A stretch of DNA of 36,399 bases, taken from positions 1 through 36,399 of the forward strand of contig NW_024468341.1 in assembly GCF_002104995.1 (NCBI RefSeq), written 5' to 3'. A program made the translations under genes and the position numbers. Below, piece after piece: positions 1 through 10,073 of this stretch. Under the pieces are notes generated by a model. It ran no database searches and was not told the origin of the DNA. It saw nothing but the letters and a program-made list of their open reading frames with translations. This DNA comes from Linderina pennispora (lineage: Eukaryota > Kickxellomycota > Kickxellomycetes > Kickxellales > Kickxellaceae). Every line of letters begins with the position of its first letter. Within the stretch, counting starts at the first letter, position 1.

Positions 1-65
1 CCCTCAGCCCCATGTCTGATTCGGCCAGAAAAGGAACACCTGCCACCTCCATCAGGTGGGGCAAG

Positions 66-204
66 AGCACGTGCCGTGCTGTGATCGATTACTTCGGCGA
101 TATTAGATTTAGTTTTTTTTTTTCAAGCCTGCAGCCAGGCGTGTTCCTAGTCTTTCTTCTTTTTCTTCTTCAGCAGCGCCTCTACTTCCACATTATTTAA
201 GAAA
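66..204 (+). promoter_or_regulatory. Upstream region of the DBP8-like helicase gene
   Basis: This short region holds a run of about a dozen T near 111-122 and a strongly pyrimidine-rich stretch at about 147-175, ending just before the ATG at 205. CT-rich tracts before start codons recur in this window, for example before the SPB4-like gene and eL19, so this is probably the core promoter and 5' UTR. A CACGTG hexamer lies near position 68. No TATA box is clear. The first 60 bases could belong to a neighbouring gene beyond the left edge, but I cannot identify one. Confidence 0.4.
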
Positions 205-1746
205 ATGCCTCAGGAACTTCCGCCCAAAGACATAGCAGCTGACCTAGAGAGTGGTGTCAGCGGTGACGAGGCAGAGGGTGATCGCATTGAGATCAACACT
301 AGCAGTACAATGGAGCCATCGATCCCACCACCCATGTGCTCGTTCGCCGACCTTGGTCTTGATCCCTGGCTAGTAGATACCCTGGGTGCTATGTCGATTT
401 CTGAACCCACCGAGATCCAGCGCGCATGCATTCCGCCGATTCTGGTCGGCCACGACGCAATTGGCGGAGCCAAGACCGGCTCAGGAAAGACTGCTGCATT
501 CGCCTCCCGATCCTGCAGAAGCTGTCAGAGGACCCGTTTGGAGTATTCGCATTGGTTCTGACGCCAACGCGTGAGCTGGCATACCAGATTGCCGAGCAGT
601 TCAATGTTCTGGGCAAGGGCGTCAACATCAAGGTAACAGTGGCGATCGGCGGTATGGACATGGTTAAGCAGGCCCTGGAGCTGTCGCGGCGTCCACACAT
701 TGTTGTTGCCACACCTGGCCGGCTAGCAGATCACATTGAGAGCAGCGCGAATGCTGTGCACTTCCAGAAAGTGAAGTTTTTGGTGCTTGACGAGGCAGAC
801 CGCTTGTTGACAGAGACGTTTGCGCCCGACATGGCTGTCCATTATGAACAGTATCCCGCGCGACCGGCAAACACTGCTGTTTACAGCCACCATGACGCCG
901 AGCATCCTGCAGCTGCGCGAAAAGCCTTCGAAGCAGCCCGTGTTTACGCATCTGTGCGATACCAGCGTGAGCACAGTTTCTTCGCTGGTGCAAAACTATA
1001 TTTTTGTGCCGTCCCACGTCAAGGAAGCGTACTTGGTCCACCTGCTGATGTCGAATGTGTCCAAGCTCGAGAAGCGCCGGGGGCAGCCAAAGCTCAACGA
1101 CGATGGCGACGACAGCGAGTCAGATTCTGATTCTGACGACGATGCGGGCGATGATGGCAAGACTGTGGGCAAAGACAAGTCCTATCATGATCTTTGTTGG
1201 CCAATGCAAGCAGGCAGAGTCCCTGCGCGTAATGCTGTTTGAGCTTGGGTTCCGCGTCACTGCTCTGCATTCCAAGATCTCGCAGCAGGAGCGGCTCAAC
1301 AGCCTGGGGAAGTTCCGTGCCGAGGCGGTCCGTATCTTGATTGCCACTGACGTTGCCAGCCGTGGCCTCGATATCCCTCAGTCGAGCTGGTTGTCAACAT
1401 GCACGTGCCGCGCGACCCTGACGAGTATATTCACCGTGTCGGCCGTACTGCACGTGCGGGCCGCGGTGGCCGGGCCATTACCATTATGTCGGAGAGCGAT
1501 ATCAAGCTTATCCACAACATCGAGGCGCGTATTGGCAAGCAGCTGGAGGAGATGCCGATCAGCGAGAAGAAGGTTCTCGAGGGCATGGGCAAGGTTCTGA
1601 GGGCAAAGCGCACGGCAGCCTTGCATTTGCTCGAGTCTAACTTTGGCGAGCGCGACAAGATCCGGAACAAAAGCGCAGCGGCAACAGCAGTACACGGCCG
1701 GGAAAGCGGCCAAAGAATTAGAATTACAAACGTTACTAATATTTAG
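205..1746 (+). CDS. DBP8: ATP-dependent rRNA helicase of the DBP8/DDX49 family, frame broken
   Basis: This is a nucleolar DEAD-box RNA helicase needed in yeast for 18S rRNA maturation and 40S assembly. All core motifs are readable across frames: the Q-motif region ([11 protein letters not shown]), motif I (AKTGSGKT), Ia (PTRELA), GG, TPGRL, DEAD ([10 protein letters not shown]), SAT (LLFTATMT), then [12 protein letters not shown] and [11 protein letters not shown]. The reading frame changes near 504, 840, 1180, 1380 and about 1664, each compatible with a one-base indel and several at short homopolymers. An acidic Ser/Asp insert lies between SAT and the C-terminal RecA lobe. In the last frame the protein would end in a Lys/Arg-rich tail with a stop at 1719-1721; otherwise the stop is at 1744-1746. 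It may be a pseudogene, but the near-perfect motifs favour consensus errors. Confidence 0.85.
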
Positions 1747-1756
1747 TCGAAATGCA

Positions 1757-3416
1757 TTAGTACATGTTGAGCAGCTTGACGCTGTTCACCTGCGGCTCGT
1801 CGCAGAACAGACTGCCTTGCCGGGTCTGCGCAATCAGCATGTCGATGTCGATGTCGCGCGACCGCATCGGCGCGATAATGAACCTCAAAGACGGCAGCGC
1901 AAGCGCAAATGCCAGCACATGTGCGGGGACAAACTCGGACTCTTGGAATACATCATTGTGGATATACAGAGACCGCACGCTCGAGGACTCTTCCCGGTTG
2001 CTTTTGTAATAGCACAGCTCGCCTGCAGTCATCATGCGCCAGCGACCGTCTTGGCGGCAGCTGGTAAGTGAGAAGTGGGCACGGCTAAGCTGGCGCAGAC
2101 GCCCAAACATGCGCACCGCTTGCAAGCATGTGATGCTGATTGCTCGCATATCAATATACACGATAGAGTCCATGCACACGTCCTGGAAGATTTCCAGGTA
2201 CACCCGGCCCAGGGCAATAGACGTCTCCACGTACTCGACTGAGCACCCCAGCGTGAACAGCATTGCGAATATAATGGATTTGGCCCGCTGCTCGAGGATG
2301 GCGTTGGTTGGATTCCAACCCAGACTCAGTGCCTTGAGCTTTGGGAAGGCCTCCGCGTAAAAATCGCCTGTCTTGTACAATTGCTTCATCAGCTTGACGT
2401 CCAGGTCTAGCGACAGTGCCCGCAGCTGCTGCCGGTTCCACGTAATCAACTGTACGCTGTCGAATGGGAACTGGCCGTTGCAGTGCAGCTCGGTCAGCAT
2501 CGGCGTTGGGTTCAGTAGCAGTTGCAGCGTACACCTATGCCAGCTCATGGCTTCGCGCCGGTTAACCGTCAGCTTCCTCAACTGTGGGTAGATGACCTGC
2601 CTGCCCTTACGCCCAGCGAAAATGCTGGCCATGTTGCTTGCCGGGATGTGGTCAAGAGTCAGCGACTCGAGTGTCTCGGAATTCCGCTTGGCTATTTGCG
2701 TCATACTGCGGCCCGCCGCTCGCCGGTGAATGTGCAGGTGTTTTATCCCAAGCATTGCCGGCGACACAAAATACGCGCGATACTTTTCGGTGAAGCCAAC
2801 TGTAAGCGATATGGGTGAATTGACAGCCGCGAGCATACATCGCACGGCGTCGTCTAGGCCCGTGTGCAGCGGGCGGCTCATCTCGCAAAAGTTGTCGAAT
2901 AGAATCGTCGTGCGCCGTGTGTTCGGCAGCATCTTCCGAATAACCTGGGACAGGCCATTAATACACAGGCGTGGCTGCCCGGGCTCCGGTATCCGGTACC
3001 CAGGCGGGCACATGCATGTAAACCGGACTTCCCGCACACCCAGAAGATTTCCAGCCTGGCCCAAGTACTGCCGCACCATCTCGCTAAATCCGTTGAACGC
3101 TACATCGTCTATGCGGAATAGGAAATGAATCCTCCGTACATATCTCTGGCACCCGAGCCGGGTAATGTCCAGCAGACTAGCAGCCAGCTGGAATCGCCAG
3201 AGATCAAGACACGAGCTCATCACCACCAGCGTCGCTGCCTGGTAGTAGTGCATGCAGGCGACATGTCTCCAATGCTGGTTTACCGCCAGCAGCGGTCGTA
3301 GGGTCGCCTGTGGCCAGAGATTTACTGCATAGTCTGTAAAGTCGTCGCACAGGCGTGGCAAGCCGCGCCAGGTATAGGATTATGTTCTCAATTATGCTCG
3401 GTAGGAGAGTATCCAT
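1757..3416 (-). CDS. F-box/LRR-like lineage-specific protein with an N-terminal frame break
   Basis: A long open frame runs from about 3361 down to the stop at 1757-1759, but it has no ATG at its upper end (the codon there is TTG, with a TAA just above). In another frame an ATG at 3414-3416 begins an F-box-like segment (MDTLLPSIIENIILYLA) that flows naturally into the long frame (FTDYAVNLWP, then LLAVNQHWRHVACMHYY). I infer one protein of about 550 residues with a one-base frame change near 3345-3375. The N-terminal third looks F-box-like; the rest has irregular leucine-rich stretches (for example QLRALSLDLDVKLM and FPKLKALSLGWNP). Such proteins form large families in Kickxellales and may be substrate adaptors, but this is by analogy. 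The 3' end lies 10-35 nt from the convergent DBP8 gene. A decayed relative lies near 14.3-14.9 kb. Confidence 0.6.
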
Positions 3417-6414
3417 TATCCATCGCTGCGTGCGCGCGTATGCTGAGAAAAATGAGACAGTAGATGACGTTGAATACTGCAAAGAAGAGCTGTTGCTGCT
3501 TTGGAATGGCAAATGGCCTAGGCAAGGTGCATGGGTTGTATTGATTACTAATCGTGAAAAATATGATCGACGGCTCGGCCGAAGAGATTCCCGCCTTTGC
3601 GGCTCACCGCGGCCCCGCGACTCGTATGGGATGTGCGGCTGCTGTATAGGTTGTTAGAGTTCGCAAGATACGATTTCGTGCATGCCATTTACACAGAAAT
3701 CTGGGCATGTCCAGTAATGGCGGCAAAATACTTTGATGTGGTTTTGTGTGCAAGGTGTTTGAGAAGCGCTGCTTTGGTGGTTGAACCAACAATTGGTTGA
3801 GTCAGTGTGATCATTGATTTGAGCTCAAATATGTCTTGGTAACAGAACCTACCAATTCAAACGATATATAGTTCGTCTTGCGAGCTCTTGTCATAGTTCT
3901 TTCATAGAAACCCTCTTTTCCACTTGATTGTATTCATATGAGTACATGCCAAGGCAAGTATTCATATCTGCGCCTACGCTATTGCTTTCAATAACCCCGT
4001 TCCTTAGCCCGCCAGCACTTCCGACAGGGTTGCCTCCTGGGCCGGAATCTGTACTCACTTTGCTGATGCAAAAGCTGATGCATGGCATTGCTAATCTAGC
4101 TGTCGCAAGGTGCTGAATTGTGGAATGACTGGTGGCTAGTGATGCAGTCGTCTCTTGTAAACAATCTCCTCGCTCGAACCTGATTGCTCAATACTTGCAT
4201 CAGTACAGTAAACGCAGCGCATGCTATCAATTGGTACTGGCACCTTCAAATCCCCGGAAGATACTTGGCTACATACATTTGGTCCCGAGTCCGGAGTCCG
4301 GGGGGCGCTGTCAACGCCCAGTGTTCCTATATAAATGTCTTGTTGCCCTGCGTAACAACAGTTGGAACATTGTTATATTTCAACTTTCGTTCTGAAGGGA
4401 TATTCGTTCTTTACACTTTACCGCAATCAAGACTTTTTGCATATCGCAAAATCCTGTTCTGTAAGAGGCATGGCTGTGCTTTGCTCCGTTTATTGTCTAC
4501 TAGTGCTCCCTGCCGTTTATATCAAATAATTCTAAATGCTTCTTTCACTGCACACTGAGTAAAAAACTATATCAAATGCATATAGCGGACCAAATGGCTC
4601 CTCTGAATTGTTCTGGAACACAGGAATTCACAAAGCTCGCACTACTCTCTTCCACGCGTGTCCTTCGTTCCATCGGAGGGCTGGATGTAGCATAGCGCCC
4701 GAGGCTGTGAATGCAGATCACAATGGGTAGTTTTTCTTTTGCTCGTTGGCCTGCTGCTCCTAGAAATTAAACCCGCCGATGCACCCAAATGCAAATTGCA
4801 AAAAGGGTGGGTTGGCTAGTAGAGTAGTTGGAGCGCATTCCCCCTAGAAACTGTTTTTTTTTGGCATTATTGGAGGTAGGGCTGGTTGACTGGGTGTATG
4901 AGGAGAGACTTGTAGGAATAATTCTGCTTGCCTTCTTTTTTGTCGGACTGGATCTTGATGTCAGTTTTGAATCCGAACAAGCGAACAGCTACAGAGCAAA
5001 TCGTGTTTTCTGCAAGGTGTAGTTTGTATCAATAAAAAATATCACAATGAAAATATTCATCACTTTCCATCATGCAATCATCTTGCTTGATCCAGAGCAT
5101 GTCCAAATGGATGCAGTAGCGATTGTGTTACTAGAGGATGCCACACACCATTGCACTGTTTAACATGTGCTGTTGTGTTAATATCAAGCCAACTGCCATT
5201 GAAGATATCTGAGCAAAGGGTTCTTCAGTTTTATTTACAACCACAGGCAGATATAGTACTAGAATCTAGATAGCAGCCCGCTATATCGATGCAATGCATC
5301 TTTCAAAGTCATCTAGCTATTTGTGTGACAGTGAATCTCTAGAGAATTGCTTGCTAAGGTTTGCTTCAGTAGAAGATGCGAATGCAGCAATCCCATATAG
5401 GGAACGAAGCCTACATCGTGGCCGTTTCCCATGTCCCAGACAAGAATAGCCTATAAGTGTCCAAGTCAGAGCATGTGCTGAGAATGTGACAGCAGCTTCT
5501 GAGTAGATTGAAAGGTATTGGAATCATACCGGCTGCTGTGTCTGATACACATGGAGAAGTCGCATTCCTCAGCAGTGTATAGGAATACAGGATGCTGGAC
5601 AGTATGGCTGCTCTGCACACGACCCAATAGACTGCTGAACTAAAAGGAAGCGCAGTTTTTGATAGTCCACATCTGTTCTAACGAAGAAAGCTTGAGTTTG
5701 TGGGCAACAATCAGCAACAATCCGTCTGCAAATGGTTGAGCCATTCAATTGGGGGAGCGGCCATACCCAGCGACAAACATATCCAAGAGATGACATGGAA
5801 ATGCGAGAAATCCCCGCACCAATAATACACACTTGCATCTATAGGTAGGTTCCGGTGGCATATTGCATAAATCTTGGGTTGCTGAGGTCGTTCCATCCCG
5901 TCATAGTGTCTTGCTTGCTGATATTGAGCCAAGGGCAACTGGTAGGATGGCTATTCTCATCCTCCATTTTCCGCTGCCGTCTTGCTGGATTTGCTGGATT
6001 TGCTGCCATTTCTAGAATTTCGAGCCACGCTGGCACGGTTCCCCTAAATGGGTAGTGAAAAGGGTTTGCGCAGGCAGAGACAGTCGACTGTACTCGAATA
6101 GGAAGGTGCATAGGTCGATCTGGCGTCCATGACAAACTCAGATACAGTGTTGGCAGAGGCATGACATGGGCTCTATGGTGGTCCCGGCAGGTTGAAGGGG
6201 TGGGTTGTCAAATATCAAATCTCATCGTTGCCAGGAATGAAGGTTTATTTTATTTTTATTTTGCATACAGCAGATAGTATCAACAGCTGGAGGGGTATAT
6301 TCATGCAAAAGATAGGGTCAGAGCGAATACCATGCCCTATTCATTAAGACAGCCACGTTAGACAGCTTCTCTTGTAGTCCACAAACTGTGGTTTCTAGTT
6401 TTCCACTTTGTGAA
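3417..6414. other. 3 kb AT-rich spacer without a convincing gene
   Basis: Base composition drops in G+C, stops are frequent in all six frames, and no frame gives a recognisable domain. Two weak items deserve mention. A TATATAAA at 4328-4335 precedes a 19-codon reading frame at 4470-4529 whose product is very hydrophobic. On the minus strand a short frame of about 55 codons ends at 4867-4869 and has a plausible charged composition, but no start and no homology I can recall. A tandem of TGCTGGATT is present near 5990-6003. The region is probably a gene-poor spacer with decayed sequence. Confidence 0.5.
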
Positions 6415-6972
6415 ATGTCTGCCAATAACGTCACCCACCATGAGGTGAATGTTGATTCCTTCGCGACTATCCAGTCTTCGTCGCCCCAGGGCCTGACCGA
6501 GAACTTCAAGCATCCAGTGGTTTACGAGGAGATACGTGAGTTGATGTCTCGCCCGACCGGCTAGTTCAGACGGTTCCTGTACGACTACAATGCCGAGATT
6601 GGCGAGTTCTTTGCCATGATGATCTTTAGCACAGTCGGCTCTTCCAACCTGGCACAGATTCTGTTCCGGGTACCCCATTCTGAAGGGTCAATGGACATAA
6701 GCATTGTCACCGGCAGGGGCTGTGCGCTTATTCTGGCAGCTACGATCGCCGTGGGAACGTCGGGCGGCCACATCAACCCTGCGCGCGACTTTGGCCCCCG
6801 CCTGTTCATTTTGACTGCGGGCTGGAGAGATATGTTCAAGGTTTATAACCACTACTTCTATGTGCTGCTGCTGTCGCCGATCGTTGATTGTATTGCCGCC
6901 CAGGATCTGTACGATTATCTGGTGGTTCTGGCGTCGATCAAGCGGAAGGGGGACCGCATTGGCCATCGCTAA
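6415..6972 (+). pseudogene. Aquaglyceroporin (MIP family) relic with fused half-channels
   Basis: From the ATG at 6415 the frame encodes a polar N-terminus like that of fungal aquaglyceroporins, then an in-frame TAG at 6562-6564 (codon 50), then continues in the same frame to the stop at 6970-6972. After the TAG it reads a first membrane helix (EIGEFFAMMIF), a second helix leading to the first channel motif (SGGHINPA), and directly the signature of the second channel loop (ARDFGPRLF), followed by the last helix and a cytosolic tail. A complete MIP channel has six helices and about 100 residues between the two NPA loops; here they are merged, leaving about three helices. A GTGAGT...CTAG stretch around the TAG would be a 29 nt intron that breaks the frame, so I do not accept it. 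It should not make a working channel. Confidence 0.8.
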
Positions 6973-7093
6973 CGTAACCCACATCCCAAATGTCGCCATT
7001 CTAAATGCTTGTTCCCATCCGCTATCCTGCTGTTGTTAAAATATAATGCTCCACATAATAAAAATGCCGGGATAATATTACATTTGTTTTTCT

Positions 7094-9538
7094 TCATACG
7101 GTCATCATAGCCGAGTGTTGCTTGCCAGTCGGGTATACCAGGAAAGTACTGGCAAACAAGCCCATCATGATGCTCAAACACGTGGTGATCATCTGCAGGG
7201 CCAGCGTCAAGCTCTGGCCGTCCGTCTTGTTCAGCATCGACGAGAACCCGCGGACACCGATACTTCCAGGCACCAAGAACATTTCGCCAGGCAGCAGGAT
7301 CACATAGGCAGTTTGGCCCGTGAGTTTGCTGTATATGTTTGCAATCATGCCGAGCGCGAAGGATGCGACGACAGGCGCCAGGTCATCCAGAAACAGAACG
7401 GATTTGAACAGGTAGAAGATGCCGAATGTGGCACCAGCAATGACAGTCACTGTAAACCAGTGTTTCCAGTGGATGTTGACCAGGATTGAGATGGACACAA
7501 TGGCGACTGGGAACGTGCCGAACCACGACCACTTTGTCAGCGAATCGCATGTGGTCAGATCCAGATACGAGTTGTCCATGACATCGTTGCCCACCAGCTT
7601 GTTGTAGATCTCGACACCGAGCTGGATACCGTAAGCAATGATGAAGGCGAGCAAAAGAGCGTAAAAGATGCGCACAGTGCCTGCCACCATATGGCGTGAC
7701 GACAGCTCAATAACGCCGGTAGTCATGACGAGTCCAGGCAGCAGCACAGCAGTGGCAGACAGCGCAGTGGCACCAAAGCAGCTCCACTTTGCAAATGCAG
7801 CGCCAATCAGGCCCGAAATGATGGATGCAGATGCATCGAAAAAGTTTGTGTAGCCGCTCAGCTTACCCGCAGCCAGATTCATGCAGCCAACGATCAGGCC
7901 CAGCATGCACGATACGCCCGAGTCAGTCCACGAGCCACCAAAGAACACCAGGCACAGGGACCAGGAAAGCACGCCCCAGTTCAGGATCTGGACATACCAC
8001 GGGTAGATGGGCGGTGCGGTCATCACGTCCTCCAGCTCCTTGGTCGCCTGGTGGATGTCGATTTCCAAATGCGCGATCCGCCTCAGCACCTTGTTCGTCT
8101 CGTCCAGGCGGTGCATGTCGATTCCGTTGGTGCACCGGATCACCTTGGTTTCGGATGTATGTGTCATCGAGTCGTCGAATGAGAGGAGGATCAGACCGGG
8201 CAGCGTGGAGGCTGTCATTTCGAGATCAAGGAGTTTCGACAGCCGTGTCAGGTTGTCTTCAAGGTGATGCAGTGGTGCCCCATACAGCATCAGCGCCTTG
8301 GCACATAGGACCAGGAACCGCTGGTGCAGCAGCAAGAGCTCTATAGCATGCTCGATATGCTGCCGCTCCGTCATATGGGCCGGCTGCTGCGAACTATTGC
8401 GCCCCTGCAATGCGTGGATTCCATCCAAGCTCTCTTTCAGACCTTTGGCATCTATAGTGACGCCAGGCATTGTGCTCACATCGCCTGTCATGGACGACAG
8501 GCTTGGCCGCCGCGTGTGCGCCTGGGGGGTACCTGCAACCGACGTCAGGTGCCGCTGCGAGGCAACATACGGCAGGGCTTCGCTGAGATGGCGGAACGGC
8601 ATTCCCGGGGTATTGGCCAGCGGCGACCCGAGCGGCGACCCGACCGGACTGCCCTTGATCATGGCCTTTTTGCTGGCAAAGAATCCCGACCCCGGGCTCC
8701 CCAATGTATCGTCGCCCAGCGAATCAGCAGGCAGATGGTGCCTGGACTGGCTGCCGTTAGAGTTGCGCGGCCGCTTAGTGCTCTGCCTTGCCTTGCCCTT
8801 GCGGCGCCGTAGCCCCGAAAACATCGACAGCGACGACGACGTGCGGTTGGGCCGCCGTGGCTTCTCGATGTCCTGCCAGGTCCCTTCCTCGGGAATGTAG
8901 GCCGACGGATCAGGAGTCTGCGGAGCCTGCGGAGTCTGCTTGCCCCAAATGGTCGGCGCCTGCGATGCCCGTGAGTCACTACGTTTCGGCTGCTGGAGGT
9001 TCTGCCGGCTCTGATTACGCGATCCGTTGAGCCGCCGGTCCAGGTGCATTAGCTTCAGGTAGTTCGACAATAGGCCTGGGCGAAGCTGCTGCTCACCGTG
9101 GGCTTTCGTTGCCTCGAGATCGCCAAGGTGCATGATTTGCTGTTTGGGTGGGAGAATTTTGGCCGCGTCTGGCATCAGTTTGATATGGCCAACGCCGGCT
9201 ATAGCGCTGGTTGGCTGCGTGGTCTCGATATTCTCCTTGTCGATATCATGGATGTGTTGGACCACCGAGCTGAAAAGGCCTGCCATGCCCCGCGATTTCT
9301 GCGACGTAGCGGTGGGCCGTCGGCGGGCCGTCATCTCGATTTCCTCCGCCTTCTCTTCAATCTCACTGTTGCTCCGCTGCGTGGCGGCTTTGGCAATTAT
9401 CTGCAGGCCATCGTGGCGGCTGCTGCTGGAAGATCCGCCATTGTCGGCGCTGGCGTCCGTATCTGAAGAAGGCCCTTGCGTTTGGCCGAAATTCCACGAT
9501 TTGCGCCGGCTACTGCCAGAGTCTTTTTGCTCGCCCAT
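7094..9538 (-). CDS. ThrE/Prm10-type multipass membrane protein (DUF1212 family)
   Basis: An intact 814-residue protein with ATG at 9536-9538. Residues 1-385 are polar, rich in Ser, Pro and Arg, with a GSP repeat (296-307), and probably cytosolic. Residues about 390-645 match the N-terminal ThrE domain: a helical soluble part (ERQHIEHAIELLLLHQRF, then LMLYGAPLHHLED), followed by several membrane helices from about 514. Residues about 665-805 form the second ThrE-like block, with the conserved LLPGEMFLVPGSIGVRG stretch at 748-764. The family includes bacterial threonine/serine exporters and yeast Prm10 (YJL108C); the substrate in fungi is unknown. The length and long disordered N-terminus are usual for fungal members. 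It converges on the aquaglyceroporin relic (122 nt between the stops) and is divergent from the SPB4-like gene. Confidence 0.85.
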   Translation of the reverse strand: MGEQKDSGSSRRKSWNFGQTQGPSSDTDASADNGGSSSSSRHDGLQIIAKAATQRSNSEIEEKAEEIEMTARRRPTATSQKSRGMAGLFSSVVQHIHDIDKENIETTQPTSAIAGVGHIKLMPDAAKILPPKQQIMHLGDLEATKAHGEQQLRPGLLSNYLKLMHLDRRLNGSRNQSRQNLQQPKRSDSRASQAPTIWGKQTPQAPQTPDPSAYIPEEGTWQDIEKPRRPNRTSSSLSMFSGLRRRKGKARQSTKRPRNSNGSQSRHHLPADSLGDDTLGSPGSGFFASKKAMIKGSPVGSPLGSPLANTPGMPFRHLSEALPYVASQRHLTSVAGTPQAHTRRPSLSSMTGDVSTMPGVTIDAKGLKESLDGIHALQGRNSSQQPAHMTERQHIEHAIELLLLHQRFLVLCAKALMLYGAPLHHLEDNLTRLSKLLDLEMTASTLPGLILLSFDDSMTHTSETKVIRCTNGIDMHRLDETNKVLRRIAHLEIDIHQATKELEDVMTAPPIYPWYVQILNWGVLSWSLCLVFFGGSWTDSGVSCMLGLIVGCMNLAAGKLSGYTNFFDASASIISGLIGAAFAKWSCFGATALSATAVLLPGLVMTTGVIELSSRHMVAGTVRIFYALLLAFIIAYGIQLGVEIYNKLVGNDVMDNSYLDLTTCDSLTKWSWFGTFPVAIVSISILVNIHWKHWFTVTVIAGATFGIFYLFKSVLFLDDLAPVVASFALGMIANIYSKLTGQTAYVILLPGEMFLVPGSIGVRGFSSMLNKTDGQSLTLALQMITTCLSIMMGLFASTFLVYPTGKQHSAMMTV

Positions 9539-10073
9539 GTATTTCTAAAGTATTACGGCTAAAATAAAAAGCGCGGTTTGTTTTTAGCCTCCGATTATGA
9601 GCGGGCTCTAGCACGAAGAAAATTTTCTTGTGTTTTGGAAGAAACTAATCGAACGGGAATGAAAAGAAACTAAAGTAAAAAGGCCTGTGGCTATGCGGCG
9701 GGCGTGGTAAAAGCAGGCGGGACTAAAGGCAGGCTATTTGTGCGTGCGAACATTTGTGCGTCCAAGCGCAAAAGGCATAAGCCATTCTCGCAGGCTATAC
9801 TCACAGTACGTTTGGGGCCAAAATTTTTGCAACGAGGGATCTGTTGACCCCAGAGTTTCTTGCTGACTTTCCTTACCCGTAACGATCGTCGAGTTCCGCG
9901 GTCCCGCGCTTCTCTCGGGTTATTCCTCACGTGAGCTTGATCGCTATGCTGCTAATTGGTGATTGCGGATCAACCTGTGCAGCGCTGAAAATTTAACCCA
10001 CTCAGGGTTTTTGCCCTCCTCGCCTCTGCAGACGCTTTCTTCCCTATTTTTCTGCGCTTTTTCAAATTCCACA
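9539..10073. promoter_or_regulatory. Divergent promoter region between the ThrE-like and SPB4-like genes
   Basis: This 535-base region separates two outward-facing starts (9538 on minus, 10074 on plus). The last 60 bases before the helicase ATG are pyrimidine-rich (CT tract at about 10018-10065), as before other genes here. AT-rich sequence directly follows the ThrE-like start on its upstream side. I see no TATA box of good quality and no convincing reading frame, so it probably holds both core promoters. Confidence 0.5.

Noticed and set aside
4165-4185. TCGAACC motif as part of a tRNA gene
   Set aside because: The flanking bases do not form the T-arm, acceptor or anticodon stems on either strand.
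6535-6564. A 29 nt GTGAGT...CTAG intron that would remove the TAG in the aquaglyceroporin relic
   Set aside because: Too short for a spliceosomal intron and its removal would break the downstream frame, so the TAG is treated as a real stop.
9963-10073. N-terminal extension of the SPB4-like protein
   Set aside because: The upstream frame starts with TTG, not ATG, and the sequence is CT-rich leader; the ATG at 10074 fits the family.
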